A DNA stretch of 64,000 bases from Pontimicrobium sp. SW4 (GCF_039954625.1 NZ_CP157199.1:2728001-2792000), one strand, 5' to 3'. Numbered from the stretch's first letter, positions 1-8,850 are shown. Translations and numbers: made by a program. The notes: generated from the letters alone by a model not told the origin.

Positions 1-1
1 T

Positions 2-286
2 ATTATAATTGGGCTTTTAGTACAAGTGTTATCTTCAGAGAAAAAGCTTTTTAAAAAATCTAGAATAAACCCTGCTATACTTGTGGCGTCACTTATGTTT
101 GGGTTTGGGCATGGTTTATTTTTAAACGACTCATTAGAAGTGACATTCTATGCCTATCCCTTTATTAGAACAACACTTATAGGTTACTTATATGGTTGGA
201 TAACAGTTAAGAGTGGAAGTATACTATTAGCTCTTGTATCGCATAACTTATTAAATTTTATAACATCTTTAATGAGAATGCTTTAA
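2..286 (+). CDS. CPBP family intramembrane glutamic protease, C-terminal part (5' end outside window)
   Basis: The frame is open from the first bases, so the gene starts upstream of the window. About 94 C-terminal residues are visible. They hold hydrophobic segments and two family motifs: FGFGH (second motif, FxxxH) and HNLLN (third motif, HxxxN). The first motif, a glutamate pair, must lie outside the window. Known members of this family (Rce1/CAAX-like, formerly Abi) are multi-pass membrane proteases that cut substrates inside the membrane, and some act in bacteriocin maturation or self-immunity. Nothing nearby points to a substrate. The GTG at 26 is probably an internal valine, not the start. 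Confidence 0.8.
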   Translation: MIIGLLVQVLSSEKKLFKKSRINPAILVASLMFGFGHGLFLNDSLEVTFYAYPFIRTTLIGYLYGWITVKSGSILLALVSHNLLNFITSLMRML

Positions 287-308
287 TTTTTTACAATAAA
301 AATAAATA

Positions 309-419
309 ATGAAAAAGCTAATTACCCTTTTTTGTGCCTTATCCATAATTTTTTATATGTCTTGCAAAAGAAGTATCGAAAAGGAAGGTTTTGTAAATGT
401 CGAAGGTGGTAAGATTTAA
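309..419 (+). pseudogene. Truncated lipoprotein stub resembling the start of a formylglycine-generating-enzyme (SUMF1) family protein
   Basis: A 36-codon frame starts at ATG 309. It encodes a lipoprotein signal with lipobox YMSC, then a short linker ending GFVNVEGGKI and a stop. Proteins of the SUMF1/FGE-sulfatase superfamily, common as Bacteroidota lipoproteins, typically begin their domain with a phrase like FVxVEGGxF. The stub therefore looks like a signal peptide and domain start cut off by a stop codon. No further family motifs appear before the next gene at 481. This is inference from a short match; a genuine tiny lipoprotein is possible. Confidence 0.4.
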
Positions 420-480
420 AAAGTAAATACTATAACGTTTAAAACATAAACAGGGTTTTATAAAGTAATAATATATAATT

Positions 481-1410
481 ATGACAAAAAACACATTAAT
501 TGTAGCGTTGATTTTTACTTCAAATTTATTAATAGCTCAAAATAAAAATGATATCAAACAATTTGATAAATCACTAAATCAATTTCTCAATGTTCGAGAT
601 TTTTCTATTTCAAAAAACCACAAAGAAGCATTTTTTACAATTCAAAGTCCTGGTCAAGAAATTTCTCAAATAGCTTACATTAAAAAAGAAAATAACGAAT
701 GGTCAGAACCAAAGTTATTGCCTTTTTGCGACTCATATATGTATTTAGAACCCTTTTTGTCATTTAATGGAAATCGATTGTTATTTGTTTCTGATAGACC
801 ATTGAGCGATTCTGTTACTAATAAAAAGGATTTTGATATTTGGTATGTGGATAGAGATAGTAAAGATGATGATTGGTCAAAACCTAAGAATATTGGAAAA
901 CCAATCAATACAGACTTAGATGAATTTTACCCTTCAGTAAGTAAAAATAACAACCTATATTTTACAATGGACTCTCCAAATGGTTTTGGCAAAGATGATA
1001 TTTATTTTTGTGAGTGGAAAAATGGTAAGTATTCAACCCCAGTTTTATTAGGTGAAAACATTAATAGTGATGGTTATGAATTTAATGCTTTTATTTCAGA
1101 AGAGGAAGATTTCATATTGTATACAAGATATGGAGAAAAAGATGGTCAAGGGAGTGGTGATTTATACATTTCGAAAAAGGATGCAAATGGAAAATGGGGA
1201 AAGGCAACAAATTTAGGAATTCCCATCAATACAAAGTATATGGAATATTGCCCATTTTATGATGAAGAAAATCAAATCTTATATTTTACGAGTAAGAGAA
1301 ATAACATCAAATCAAAAAAGTTTGATACTATTTCAGAGTTTAAAAAACATACTGTTGAAAGTAATAACGGTTTGAGTAAAATTTATATGGTCTCTTTTAA
1401 AATAAATTAG
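481..1410 (+). CDS. Exported PD40/WD40-like beta-propeller protein
   Basis: The 309-residue protein starts with a signal peptide that probably ends after the AQ at residues 19-20. The rest contains repeated PD40-type blades with phrases such as YLEPFLSFNGNRLLFVSD, EFYPSVSKNNNLYFTMDS and EFNAFISEEEDFILYT, plus repeated W.KP/NLG linkers. This layout is typical of the periplasmic or outer-membrane TolB-like propellers abundant in Flavobacteriia, which are thought to bind proteins or peptidoglycan. No enzymatic motif is seen. It lies 6 bp upstream of the serine hydrolase at 1417, so the two are probably co-transcribed. Precise function unknown. Confidence 0.75.
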   Translation: MTKNTLIVALIFTSNLLIAQNKNDIKQFDKSLNQFLNVRDFSISKNHKEAFFTIQSPGQEISQIAYIKKENNEWSEPKLLPFCDSYMYLEPFLSFNGNRLLFVSDRPLSDSVTNKKDFDIWYVDRDSKDDDWSKPKNIGKPINTDLDEFYPSVSKNNNLYFTMDSPNGFGKDDIYFCEWKNGKYSTPVLLGENINSDGYEFNAFISEEEDFILYTRYGEKDGQGSGDLYISKKDANGKWGKATNLGIPINTKYMEYCPFYDEENQILYFTSKRNNIKSKKFDTISEFKKHTVESNNGLSKIYMVSFKIN

Positions 1411-1416
1411 CCAATA

Positions 1417-2487
1417 ATGAAATATTTACTTTCTCTTTTTATTACTTTTTTTTCCTGTTCAAATAGTAATGATGTTAATGAAAACACACAAAAGTCTGCG
1501 TTTAAATGGGAAGAAGCATTACCCAGTACAGTCGGGTTATCAAATAGTTTAATTGATGAGTTATCCTTACAAGCAAGTAATCTTCCTAATATTTATAGTT
1601 TTATCATTGTTAAAAACGGAAAATTAATTTCTGAAAATTACTATAATGGTAAAAACAAAGAATCACTGCTTCATATACGATCTATTACTAAAAGTGTTTC
1701 ATCAATCGTATTTGGTATTGCACAAAAAGAAGACCTTTTTCCTAGTACGGAAATAAAAATTGAAGATTATTTTCCTACTTACATTAATGAATCTTCAGAT
1801 GATAGACTCCAGGAATTATCAGTGCAACATATTTTAAATATGCAGTCAGGGTTTAACTGGAACGAAAACAATGAAGCAATAAATTGGTACACTCAAATTA
1901 CCAATCCTTTAGAATATCTTTTTTCAAAAGAGATTTTAGATAATCCAGGAGTTACATTTAACTATAATTCTGGGGCTGTGTCTTTGCTTGCTCATGTTTT
2001 GAATAAAGAATCTGAAATGAGTTATAGTGATTTTGCAAACACAAATTTATTCCAGAAAATAGGTGTTACTAATTACCATTGGGATAAAGACCCTCAGGGC
2101 ATTACAAGGTCAGATGCTGGACTAGTTTTAAGGGCTCGTGATTGTGCTAAGATTGGGTATTTATATTTAGAAGGCGGAATGTTTAAAGGAGACCAAATAG
2201 TAACAAATGATTGGGTTAATAACAGTTGGAATCAAAAAATAGACTTAAACGGTAATTACGGACCCATTGAAAATTTACATTATAGTAACTTATGGTGGAA
2301 TGGGACATATAATGGTAAGTCTGTATTTTTCGGGTTAGGCTATGGAGGGCAGTTATTGCTTTGTGTTCCTGAAGATGAACTTATCGTAGTAACCAATCAT
2401 GAGTTTCAATTAAACCCTACCCAAGCGGCTACGCATTCGAGTACATTTTTAAATACAATATTTAAAAAGCTTATGGATTCGTTATGA
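1417..2487 (+). CDS. Serine hydrolase, class C beta-lactamase/esterase family lipoprotein
   Basis: 356 residues with a lipoprotein signal (lipobox near Cys14, FFSC). The beta-lactamase-like fold is shown by the SxxK motif SITK (Ser89, Lys92), a Tyr motif YNS (Tyr183), and a glycine-rich FFGLGYGGQ near the C terminus where the third (HxG/KTG-like) motif normally lies. Family members (Pfam Beta-lactamase, PF00144) include esterases, D-aminopeptidases and penicillin-binding proteins, and most are not true beta-lactamases. It follows the propeller gene at 481 by 6 bp. The substrate cannot be inferred. Confidence 0.8.
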   Translation: MKYLLSLFITFFSCSNSNDVNENTQKSAFKWEEALPSTVGLSNSLIDELSLQASNLPNIYSFIIVKNGKLISENYYNGKNKESLLHIRSITKSVSSIVFGIAQKEDLFPSTEIKIEDYFPTYINESSDDRLQELSVQHILNMQSGFNWNENNEAINWYTQITNPLEYLFSKEILDNPGVTFNYNSGAVSLLAHVLNKESEMSYSDFANTNLFQKIGVTNYHWDKDPQGITRSDAGLVLRARDCAKIGYLYLEGGMFKGDQIVTNDWVNNSWNQKIDLNGNYGPIENLHYSNLWWNGTYNGKSVFFGLGYGGQLLLCVPEDELIVVTNHEFQLNPTQAATHSSTFLNTIFKKLMDSL

Positions 2488-2530
2488 TTCTATTCGATTC
2501 CCTATGAATTTTACAGTTAGAAGTGATGCA

Positions 2531-2680
2531 TAAAAATAATCTTCTTTGAAGCTAAAAGCTTAATTTATGATTCCAATAGCTTAAATATCACATTGGAAGT
2601 AATTCTTATTGATTTGAGAATGCCGAAAATTGATACTCTTAAAAAGTGTTTGCTATACTTTTGTTGTAACACATTTTGAT
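2531..2680 (+). repeat. Copy 1 of a ~130-150 bp diverged direct repeat
   Basis: This intergenic stretch matches 3730-3910 in the same orientation. Shared blocks include ATCTTCTTTGAAGC, TATTGATTTGA, ACTCTTAAAAAGT and TTGTAACACA. In one frame it reads as an open peptide containing ILIDLRMPKID, like the phosphoacceptor strand of a response-regulator receiver domain, but it is far too short for a domain. It ends with TACTTTTG (2656-2663), which fits the flavobacterial -7 box just ahead of the gene at 2714. The most likely reading is a duplicated promoter-proximal segment or gene remnant. Confidence 0.55.
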
Positions 2681-2713
2681 TAAATCCCTAAACTAATTAA
2701 ATTATTAAATTTA

Positions 2714-3675
2714 ATGAATTCAGCAACACTTCAATACCAATTAATTTGGAAATCAAAGGTTACAGTATTAATCATTTCTATTTTATTAACAAATTCAGCT
2801 AATTCTCAGATTTCTACCAATAATTATAATGAGCTTGCGAATACTGTTTTAAACTTATTCAATGAAAATCAAATAGTAGCATTAGGAGAGAATCACGGTA
2901 GGTTAAATGAATCTAATTTTAGATTAAGTTTAATTAAACATAGAAATTTTCCCCAAATAGTCGATGTAATTGTAGTAGAGTTTGCTAACCCATTATATCA
3001 AGATATTATCGATGATTATGTTAATGGCAAAAATATTCCTATTCAAAAATTAAGAAAAGTGTGGCAGAACACAACACAAGTTGGTGGTGTATGGGATTCT
3101 CCAGTATATGAGCAGTTTTTTTGGCTGTTCGAGAAGTGAATCAAAAATTCAACAACAAGAAAATTAGAGTTATTGCCGCAGATCCTCCAATAGATTGGAG
3201 TAAAGTTAATAGCTATAATGACTTTGAACCATTTTCAAATCGTGGTAGATATCCTATTAAGATAATTGAAAAAGAAATTTATGAAAAAAAACTCAAAGCG
3301 CTATTAATTTTTGGCTCTCAACATACTGAATTGTCAGGTAAGGGGTTCACTTCAGAATTATTAAAAAAACACCCAAAAAGTATAGCCATAATTATACCTC
3401 CTGCATTCGATAATAAAGAAATGCAATTGTTCAAAAAATATATTCATTCACCGAGACCAAAACTTATTGAGTTAAACAAAAGTAATATGGGAAATATTCC
3501 TTACAGAGAAATCCAACCGCATTTTAAATTCAATGGATTACTAAAAGATGCAGGTCACTTTATACTCTTTCTTGGCTTTGAAAAGGGCAAAGTAATGCAT
3601 ATTCCTGAATCTATAAAAAGGGATACTATATATCAGAAAGAGAGAAAACGTAGGTTAAGGGTTCTTTCCATGTAG
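2714..3675 (+). pseudogene. Frameshifted GENHG-family exported protein (erythromycin-esterase/ChaN-like hypothetical)
   Basis: Two reading frames together make one protein. Frame 1 (2714-3139) carries a signal-like N terminus, IVALGENHGRLNES and a continuous domain up to SPVYEQFF. Frame 2 continues from about 3121 with AVREVNQKF, IRVIAADPPIDWSKV, LLIFGSQHTE and a C terminus near 3675. The switch falls in a run of seven T (3116-3122). One extra T would restore EQFFLAVREVN and a single protein of about 320 residues. The GENHG and GSQH motifs recall EreA/ChaN/TIKI-type proteins, but the family is otherwise unknown to me. It may be a pseudogene, a phase-variable gene or a sequencing error. Confidence 0.65.
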
Positions 3676-3736
3676 TATTGCACAAAATAAATCTATTATG
3701 GCTTTTGGTGAAACACATGGCCATTCAGCCACGTAA
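3662..3736 (+). pseudogene. Remnant of a second GENHG-family copy
   Basis: Directly after the stop of the frameshifted gene, another frame reads IAQNKSIMAFGETHGHSAT and then stops. It parallels ENQIVALGENHGRLNES of the upstream gene (residues about 50-66), including the glycine-glutamate and histidine-glycine positions. It therefore looks like a scrap of a tandem paralogue. The match is only about 15 residues, so this is tentative. Confidence 0.35.
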
Positions 3737-3910
3737 AATCATCTTCTTTGAAGCCTAGTGCTTGAATCATGATTTAAAGACCAAAAATAATACATTAGGA
3801 GTGGTTTTTATTGATTTGAAAATAGCAAAAATCGAAACTCTTAAAAAGTACTTGCTATATATTTGATATATCAAATATATAATTAATCGATTGTAACACA
3901 TATTCTAATC
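3730..3910 (+). repeat. Copy 2 of the diverged direct repeat, with an inserted palindrome
   Basis: This copy matches 2531-2680, with the same order of shared blocks and the same terminal TTGTACACA-like segment (TTGTAACACA at 3891-3900). It contains TATATTTG (3858-3865), again a -7-like box at the corresponding place. It differs from copy 1 by a perfect 26-bp AT-rich palindrome at 3856-3881. The 412-bp gap from 3676 to 4087 is otherwise filled only by the remnant at 3662 and a doubtful small frame at 3918. Confidence 0.5.
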
Positions 3911-3917
3911 AAAAAAC

Positions 3918-4037
3918 ATGAATAAACTCAACCCATATAATAATCATAAAATTAAAATAATAATTGTTAATGATATAGGACATGAACCATTTAAATTACT
4001 CAAAGCAGTACATAAAGAAATTGGGTTAATTAGGTAA
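3918..4037 (+). CDS. Doubtful 39-residue small protein
   Basis: An ATG frame of 39 codons lies just downstream of repeat copy 2 and its -7-like box. The peptide contains HKIKIIIVNDIGHEPFKLLK and ends VHKEIGLIR. The pattern vaguely recalls the C-terminal domain of ribosomal protein L7/L12 (hydrophobic strand, then K..KAV.E.TGL), cut short before the conserved glycine-leucine-lysine stretch. It could be a further gene remnant. No ribosome-binding site is evident, which is normal in this phylum. Confidence 0.2.
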   Translation: MNKLNPYNNHKIKIIIVNDIGHEPFKLLKAVHKEIGLIR

Positions 4038-4087
4038 TTAGATGCTTGTTAGAATCGCTATTAATTTTATAACCAAGGGAAATTTTA

Positions 4088-6250
4088 TTATTTAGCTTTA
4101 AAACCAGGTTTATAGGCTTTTATTGCATTTTCTTTTACTTCTTTTAAAGTTAGATACGCTCTTTTATAATTACCCTGTGTATATCTTTTAGCTTGGTCAA
4201 AATAATGTGGTGAGGATGGATTGCCACTAGCACCAAAATAATGTAATGACTCAGCCTTTACATTGTTTTTGGCAAACTCAATAATGCTCACATAACTATT
4301 TCCTCCAATACCATAACGCTTTTTAGTATCGTCTGTAGCTTGTGTCCAAAAGGTAAATGTTGCTCCAGTCCAAGAAGGTACGCCTGCAATAGGTAAACTT
4401 GGTAGCGAATCGTTAAATTGTAGTTTATTGTCTCCTTTGTCTAAAAATCTTTGATGGCGATTAATATCGCCCCAAGCTACTTTCCATGTATTCCATTTTG
4501 TCTCTAGTTTGCTCATGGCGTTTTGTAAAGCAATTAAATCTACATACTCCATATTTTTATCCAGTTGTCTTCTTTCTTCGTTCCAATGAATATAGATGGT
4601 TGTAGCAACTGATGCTATCGTGCTTTTATAATCCCAATTTTGTAATAAAGAAATGGCTTCGTCTATTTTAGGTGTTTTTAAAAGGCTATTGTTACAATTT
4701 TGCCAACTTTTGAATAAGGATGGTAATTGCTTTTCGGCACTTAATAGATAGGTTGAATATGAGAGTTCACGTAAACTATCAAAATTAAACATAGTGGTTT
4801 CATAAAGAATTCTACGAGATTGCTCACTACGCATATTGTCGTTTTCAACTACCATATATGAAGGAAAATCACTAGGATTAGGATTATCGTTAAGTGTTGC
4901 TAAAAAAGGAGTGCCATTGCAATTCTGAATCCAGCCAGAGGATGGATTAATTACTTTAGGAAGTTCATCAAACGTATGATAACCTAACCATTCAGTGTCT
5001 GATGTACTACCATCAACAGGTTGTGTCCAATCATATTTTTCTGAGCGTTTTGGTACCGCAGCATTATACACGTACATAATATTGCCATCTACATCTGCAT
5101 ACGTGTAATTACCAAATTGCACTTCTAATGTAGAAGCTGCTTTTTTAAATTCCTCAAAATTTTGTGCTTTGGTCATCCAATACCATTGAGACAACCAACC
5201 AGGAGTTTCATATTTTGCCATTCTCACAGCCAGAAATTGATTGTTTTGTGTACTAATTAGTGGACCATGGTGTGTTTTATAAAAAGTAAACTCTTTTATA
5301 GTTTCCTTTTCTCCATCTTTAATTTTTAGTGTTTCTTTCCAGCTCTTAAGAGGTTTTGATTCTCCTTCATATTGATACGTTATATTTTCAGAAGCAAAAT
5401 CTATTTGTTCAATATATGCATCAACTAAATCAGCATTATTATCGGTACTAGACCATCCAATATTTTCTCCAAAACCTACATAAGGAAACGGAAAACCAAA
5501 TCGTGTGTATCCAGTAAAATTCCAACCAGATTTACTCATAATATGTGCTTCGTAAACTTGTGAATTTCCAAAAAATCCTAAATGCGGATTTATAAATAAT
5601 AGTGCATTACCAGATTCACTCTTTTCACCATTTATTGCCCAAGTATTTGACCCTTCACTTTCATTTTTCTTATTGTTGAAGTCTAAATTTGCGATATTTA
5701 GGCTTTTAGAACCATTCAATTTTTGAAAAGCATCTTTGAACCCAGCCTCAGGCAAATTAGAATAGTGAACCAATAATACCTTTTGATAGTATAAATAGTT
5801 AATAAATGCCACTATATGCCATGGTTCAAAATGATTAAGGAGCTTTGGTTTAACATCAGGATTTTTTTCTAAATAATAATTTAAACCGCTAGAGTAACCA
5901 TCACATATAGCTTTTACTTCTGGTGAAAAAGAGTCGTATTCTAATTTGGCATATTTTACAATCTCCAACGATCTGTTTAACCAGTCATCCAAGATTCCAT
6001 CATTGCCTATAACCTCTGTACTTCTACCAAGGGCGTCAATGTAGTTGTCCTCAATAATTGGAAAATTATCTTCAGCTTGAGCATAGGCAAATCCAAAAGC
6101 AGCACTTTTATCATCTTCTCCATATACATGGGGTACACCAAACTCATCTCTAAAAATGGTTACTGAGTCAGCAAGTTGTGTTGTATTTGTGATGCTTTTA
6201 TTTTGGCAAGAAACGAAAGGCAGTAGTAGTAATAGATAATAAGATTTCAT
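4088..6250 (-). CDS. Penicillin acylase family (S45, Ntn-hydrolase) lipoprotein
   Basis: A 720-residue precursor if begun at the ATG that gives a clean lipoprotein signal (lipobox FVSC, Cys15); an upstream start at 6283 would bury that signal. The S45 layout is clear: an alpha-chain (residues about 30-195), then EGSNTWAI with the predicted autocatalytic nucleophile Ser201, then the beta-chain with NPHLGF, GFGENIGWSSTDNNAD and YTYADVDGNIMYVYN. Family members hydrolyse amide bonds of penicillins, N-acyl-homoserine lactones or other N-acyl compounds after self-cleavage. It is distantly paralogous to the S45 gene at 8877. It is probably monocistronic. The actual substrate is not readable from sequence. 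Confidence 0.88.
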   Translation of the reverse strand: MKSYYLLLLLPFVSCQNKSITNTTQLADSVTIFRDEFGVPHVYGEDDKSAAFGFAYAQAEDNFPIIEDNYIDALGRSTEVIGNDGILDDWLNRSLEIVKYAKLEYDSFSPEVKAICDGYSSGLNYYLEKNPDVKPKLLNHFEPWHIVAFINYLYYQKVLLVHYSNLPEAGFKDAFQKLNGSKSLNIANLDFNNKKNESEGSNTWAINGEKSESGNALLFINPHLGFFGNSQVYEAHIMSKSGWNFTGYTRFGFPFPYVGFGENIGWSSTDNNADLVDAYIEQIDFASENITYQYEGESKPLKSWKETLKIKDGEKETIKEFTFYKTHHGPLISTQNNQFLAVRMAKYETPGWLSQWYWMTKAQNFEEFKKAASTLEVQFGNYTYADVDGNIMYVYNAAVPKRSEKYDWTQPVDGSTSDTEWLGYHTFDELPKVINPSSGWIQNCNGTPFLATLNDNPNPSDFPSYMVVENDNMRSEQSRRILYETTMFNFDSLRELSYSTYLLSAEKQLPSLFKSWQNCNNSLLKTPKIDEAISLLQNWDYKSTIASVATTIYIHWNEERRQLDKNMEYVDLIALQNAMSKLETKWNTWKVAWGDINRHQRFLDKGDNKLQFNDSLPSLPIAGVPSWTGATFTFWTQATDDTKKRYGIGGNSYVSIIEFAKNNVKAESLHYFGASGNPSSPHYFDQAKRYTQGNYKRAYLTLKEVKENAIKAYKPGFKAK

Positions 6251-6497
6251 TATTTGATGTGTTACTTTGTTTATACAAACCAAAATTAATTAGAATATTG
6301 TTGGCTTGATTTTAAAATTTGCACATATTAAAGTTATCAAAAACCTTTTTGCTTTAGTGTAAATGAGTTGAATGTTTTTAAATTTGATATGAATAACCCT
6401 AATAACGATGTATACATATATATAAATTGAGATAAAATGATGTACCTTTATTTAAAGGTTAGTATAATTGAATTTAATACTAATATTATTGAAATTT

Positions 6498-7421
6498 ATG
6501 ATTAAAAATATACTATATCATCACTTTAGACCAAAAACAGTAAACATTATTGTTTTATTAAATCTGTTATTATGTTCTTCTTTTTATGGACAAGAAACTA
6601 GTAACTATGGAGCGCCATCATGGTCTCCCGATGGCAATCAATTTGCTTATATTTTGGAATCTAATGATAAAAGTGATTTATATGTTTTTGATTTAAAAAC
6701 AAAATCTAATGTACAAATAACAACTACAGATAAGCCTGAATATACACCGTCATGGTCTCCAGATGGAAAAAAAATAGCATTTACAACTGGCGAGCCAGGA
6801 GATATAGAAGTGTATGTGTATAATGTAGAAACCAAAGTTATTAAGAAAATAACTAATTATGATGTTGATTCTGTAACTCCTTCTTGGCTGCCAGATTCTC
6901 AGTCTATTGTTTATAGTCAATTTAACAAACCAACAAAATCTAGAAGAGTATTTATTACTGATTTAAATGGAAAAACGAATAATGAATTAGTTATTGATTC
7001 GTCTATGAATTATGTGTATCCAAGAATAGCTTCTAATGGAATCGAGTTGCTTTTTGCTGCTAAATCTAAATTAAAAAAAGATAAATTTCATGTATCTATC
7101 TTTAATATGAATAATAAAAAGATTATACCTATTGAGAATTTAGAAGTTGTATCATATAACCCTAGTTGGTCTAGTGATGGTAAGAAAATTATTTTTGTTA
7201 ATCAAGCTACTAAGGACATCAATAGTTCTTCCATTTATTTAGTTAATAAAGATGGTAGTAACCTAAAGAAAATTATTGAATGTGAAGGAGGTTGTTTTCA
7301 GCCTAGGTTTTCTCCAAACGGGAAGCAAATCATCTATAAAAATGGTTGGGTTAAAAATCATAAAGGAATCTATCTATTTAATTTAAAAAAGAAAACAACA
7401 ACTAAATTGATAGGCATATAA
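6498..7421 (+). CDS. TolB-like PD40 beta-propeller protein, exported
   Basis: About 307 residues from ATG 6498; a TTG at 6468 would only add a poorly conserved extension. A hydrophobic N-terminal segment ending LCSSFYGQ is probably a signal peptide. At least five blades follow, with the PD40 signature: PSWSPDGNQFAYI, PSWSPDGKKIAFT, PSWLPDSQSIVYS, PSWSSDGKKIIFV and PRFSPNGKQIIYK. Blades of this kind occur in TolB and in many flavobacterial periplasmic proteins. It lies between two S45 acylase genes, divergent from the first. The role is unknown; binding or scaffolding in the periplasm is an inference. Confidence 0.78.
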   Translation: MIKNILYHHFRPKTVNIIVLLNLLLCSSFYGQETSNYGAPSWSPDGNQFAYILESNDKSDLYVFDLKTKSNVQITTTDKPEYTPSWSPDGKKIAFTTGEPGDIEVYVYNVETKVIKKITNYDVDSVTPSWLPDSQSIVYSQFNKPTKSRRVFITDLNGKTNNELVIDSSMNYVYPRIASNGIELLFAAKSKLKKDKFHVSIFNMNNKKIIPIENLEVVSYNPSWSSDGKKIIFVNQATKDINSSSIYLVNKDGSNLKKIIECEGGCFQPRFSPNGKQIIYKNGWVKNHKGIYLFNLKKKTTTKLIGI

Positions 7422-7700
7422 ATAACAATATTTCTTCATTTTTTGAATTTTATGTTAAGAATCGTAAATATTTTTAAAATAGTAATTTGGGAACCTGGAC
7501 CCTAATCTCACCACACATTAAAGTTGCCAAAACTATTTAATTAGTAACATGAATTAATTGCATTAAATAAGATTTGAAATCTTATAATTATGGTATATAA
7601 TAAACATTAATAATATTAGTTAAGCTTAATTATATATTTTGTAATGCATAGTTTTTCATTTAGCAAAAAGAACATACTTTTACAATAAGTAGTTTATTAA
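7422..7700. other. 279-bp intergenic region without a recognisable feature
   Basis: AT-rich spacer between the PD40 gene and the AraC-type regulator. I see no hairpin terminator, no frame longer than about 17 codons from an ATG, and only a weak -7-like sequence (TACTTTTA, 7676-7683) ahead of the regulator. A 22-base segment near 7512 loosely resembles one near 6321, upstream of the PD40 gene; the similarity is too short to interpret. Confidence 0.5.
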
Positions 7701-8783
7701 ATGAAAATAGAATCTATCAATATCATTCATAGTTTAATAATTTGGCAAAGTTTGCTATTTGCAATTGTATTGATTACTCCTAAATACAATAAAAAAAAAG
7801 AAAATAAATTTTTGGCAGGTTTTTTATTCGTATTAGGAGTACATTTTATTTATAATGTACTACTATCTAATAGTTTATATTTAAATGTTTTGCCAAAATA
7901 TAGCTGTGTTTATGGGTTTCTCTATGGGCCTTTATTATTTTTATATATAAAATCTCATCTACGTAAAAACTTTGTTATAAAATTATTAGAATCACTTCAC
8001 TCTTTGCCCTTTTTAACAATTGTAATGCTTACCTTATTTGGGGTTGCCATTTGTAATACAGCTAAATTACTAATTGTTCCAGTAATGCTTTTTTATTGCT
8101 TTCTTGGTTTTTTTGAAGTTGAAAAGTATAAAAAGGTGATGCTTCAAGTGTCTTCAAATATTAATCATTCGGAAATAAAATGGATTAACACCCTTTTGAT
8201 TAGTATGGTTATTGTTTTAGTATTAAATCTTGTTCAAATGCAACTAAACCAATTGTCTATTATTGGGTTAACCATAAAATTAGAGCATGTTGTTCAAGTT
8301 TGCATATTAATGCTTGTAAACCTTATTATATATCAAGGTTTAAAAAACCCTCTTTTCTTTCAAAAAATTTCAGAAGATGATTTTAATTTGGTTAAAAAAG
8401 ATAAGCTTATTGCCAAATCCAATAATCAAGTTAATGAGGTCCATACGGTTTTAGCTAACAATCTAGAAATCTACATGAAGAACAAGAAACCATATTTAGA
8501 TTCTGAATTAGACCTAACTACTTTAGCTCAGTCAATGGATACTCACCCTAAAACTTTATCATTGGTCATAAATCATATTCTGAACAGCTCCTTTTCTGAG
8601 TATGTTAATTCCTTTAGAATTAAATCAGCCATAGATTTAATAGAAAATAATTCAGATGACCAATTAACCATTATGGAAGTCATGTATGATGTTGGATTCA
8701 ATTCTCGATCAGTTTTTAATACAACTTTTAAAAAGAAAACAGGTTATACTCCGACTCAGTATAAACAAAAACTTCTAAGATAA
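7701..8783 (+). CDS. Membrane-anchored AraC-family transcriptional regulator
   Basis: 360 residues. Residues 1 to about 225 form six or seven hydrophobic helices. The C-terminal 100 residues are an AraC/XylS double helix-turn-helix domain: YLDSELDLTTLAQSM, then FSEYVNSFRIKSAIDLI and MYDVGFNSRSVFNTTFKKKT, ending in GYTPTQYKQ. This architecture is common in Flavobacteriia, where the membrane part is presumed to sense a ligand or envelope state. It sits 93 bp upstream of the S45 acylase at 8877 on the same strand, so that acylase is the natural candidate target. That link is inference from position only. Confidence 0.88.
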   Translation: MKIESINIIHSLIIWQSLLFAIVLITPKYNKKKENKFLAGFLFVLGVHFIYNVLLSNSLYLNVLPKYSCVYGFLYGPLLFLYIKSHLRKNFVIKLLESLHSLPFLTIVMLTLFGVAICNTAKLLIVPVMLFYCFLGFFEVEKYKKVMLQVSSNINHSEIKWINTLLISMVIVLVLNLVQMQLNQLSIIGLTIKLEHVVQVCILMLVNLIIYQGLKNPLFFQKISEDDFNLVKKDKLIAKSNNQVNEVHTVLANNLEIYMKNKKPYLDSELDLTTLAQSMDTHPKTLSLVINHILNSSFSEYVNSFRIKSAIDLIENNSDDQLTIMEVMYDVGFNSRSVFNTTFKKKTGYTPTQYKQKLLR

Positions 8784-8842
8784 TTTTATTATAAATGTGT
8801 TCGAGATTACGATTCGCGAACATTAAACAGTTCTTGTGCCCT

Positions 8843-8850
8843 TAATTTTG
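8843..8850 (+). promoter_or_regulatory. Possible -7 box (TAATTTTG) of the S45 acylase gene
   Basis: TAATTTTG fits the Bacteroidota -7 consensus TAnnTTTG and would place transcription start near 8857, about 20 bases before the ATG. No TTG is found at the expected distance upstream, so this would be a weak or activator-dependent promoter. That would suit control by the neighbouring AraC-type protein. Confidence 0.35.

Noticed and set aside
1417..2487. Antibiotic-resistance beta-lactamase
   Set aside because: SxxK and Tyr motifs show the fold only; lipoprotein esterases and peptidases of this family are far more common, and no resistance-type context exists.
6321..7534. 22-base similarity flanking the PD40 gene (near 6321 and 7512)
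   Set aside because: Only about 18 of 22 bases agree in an AT-rich background; expected by chance.
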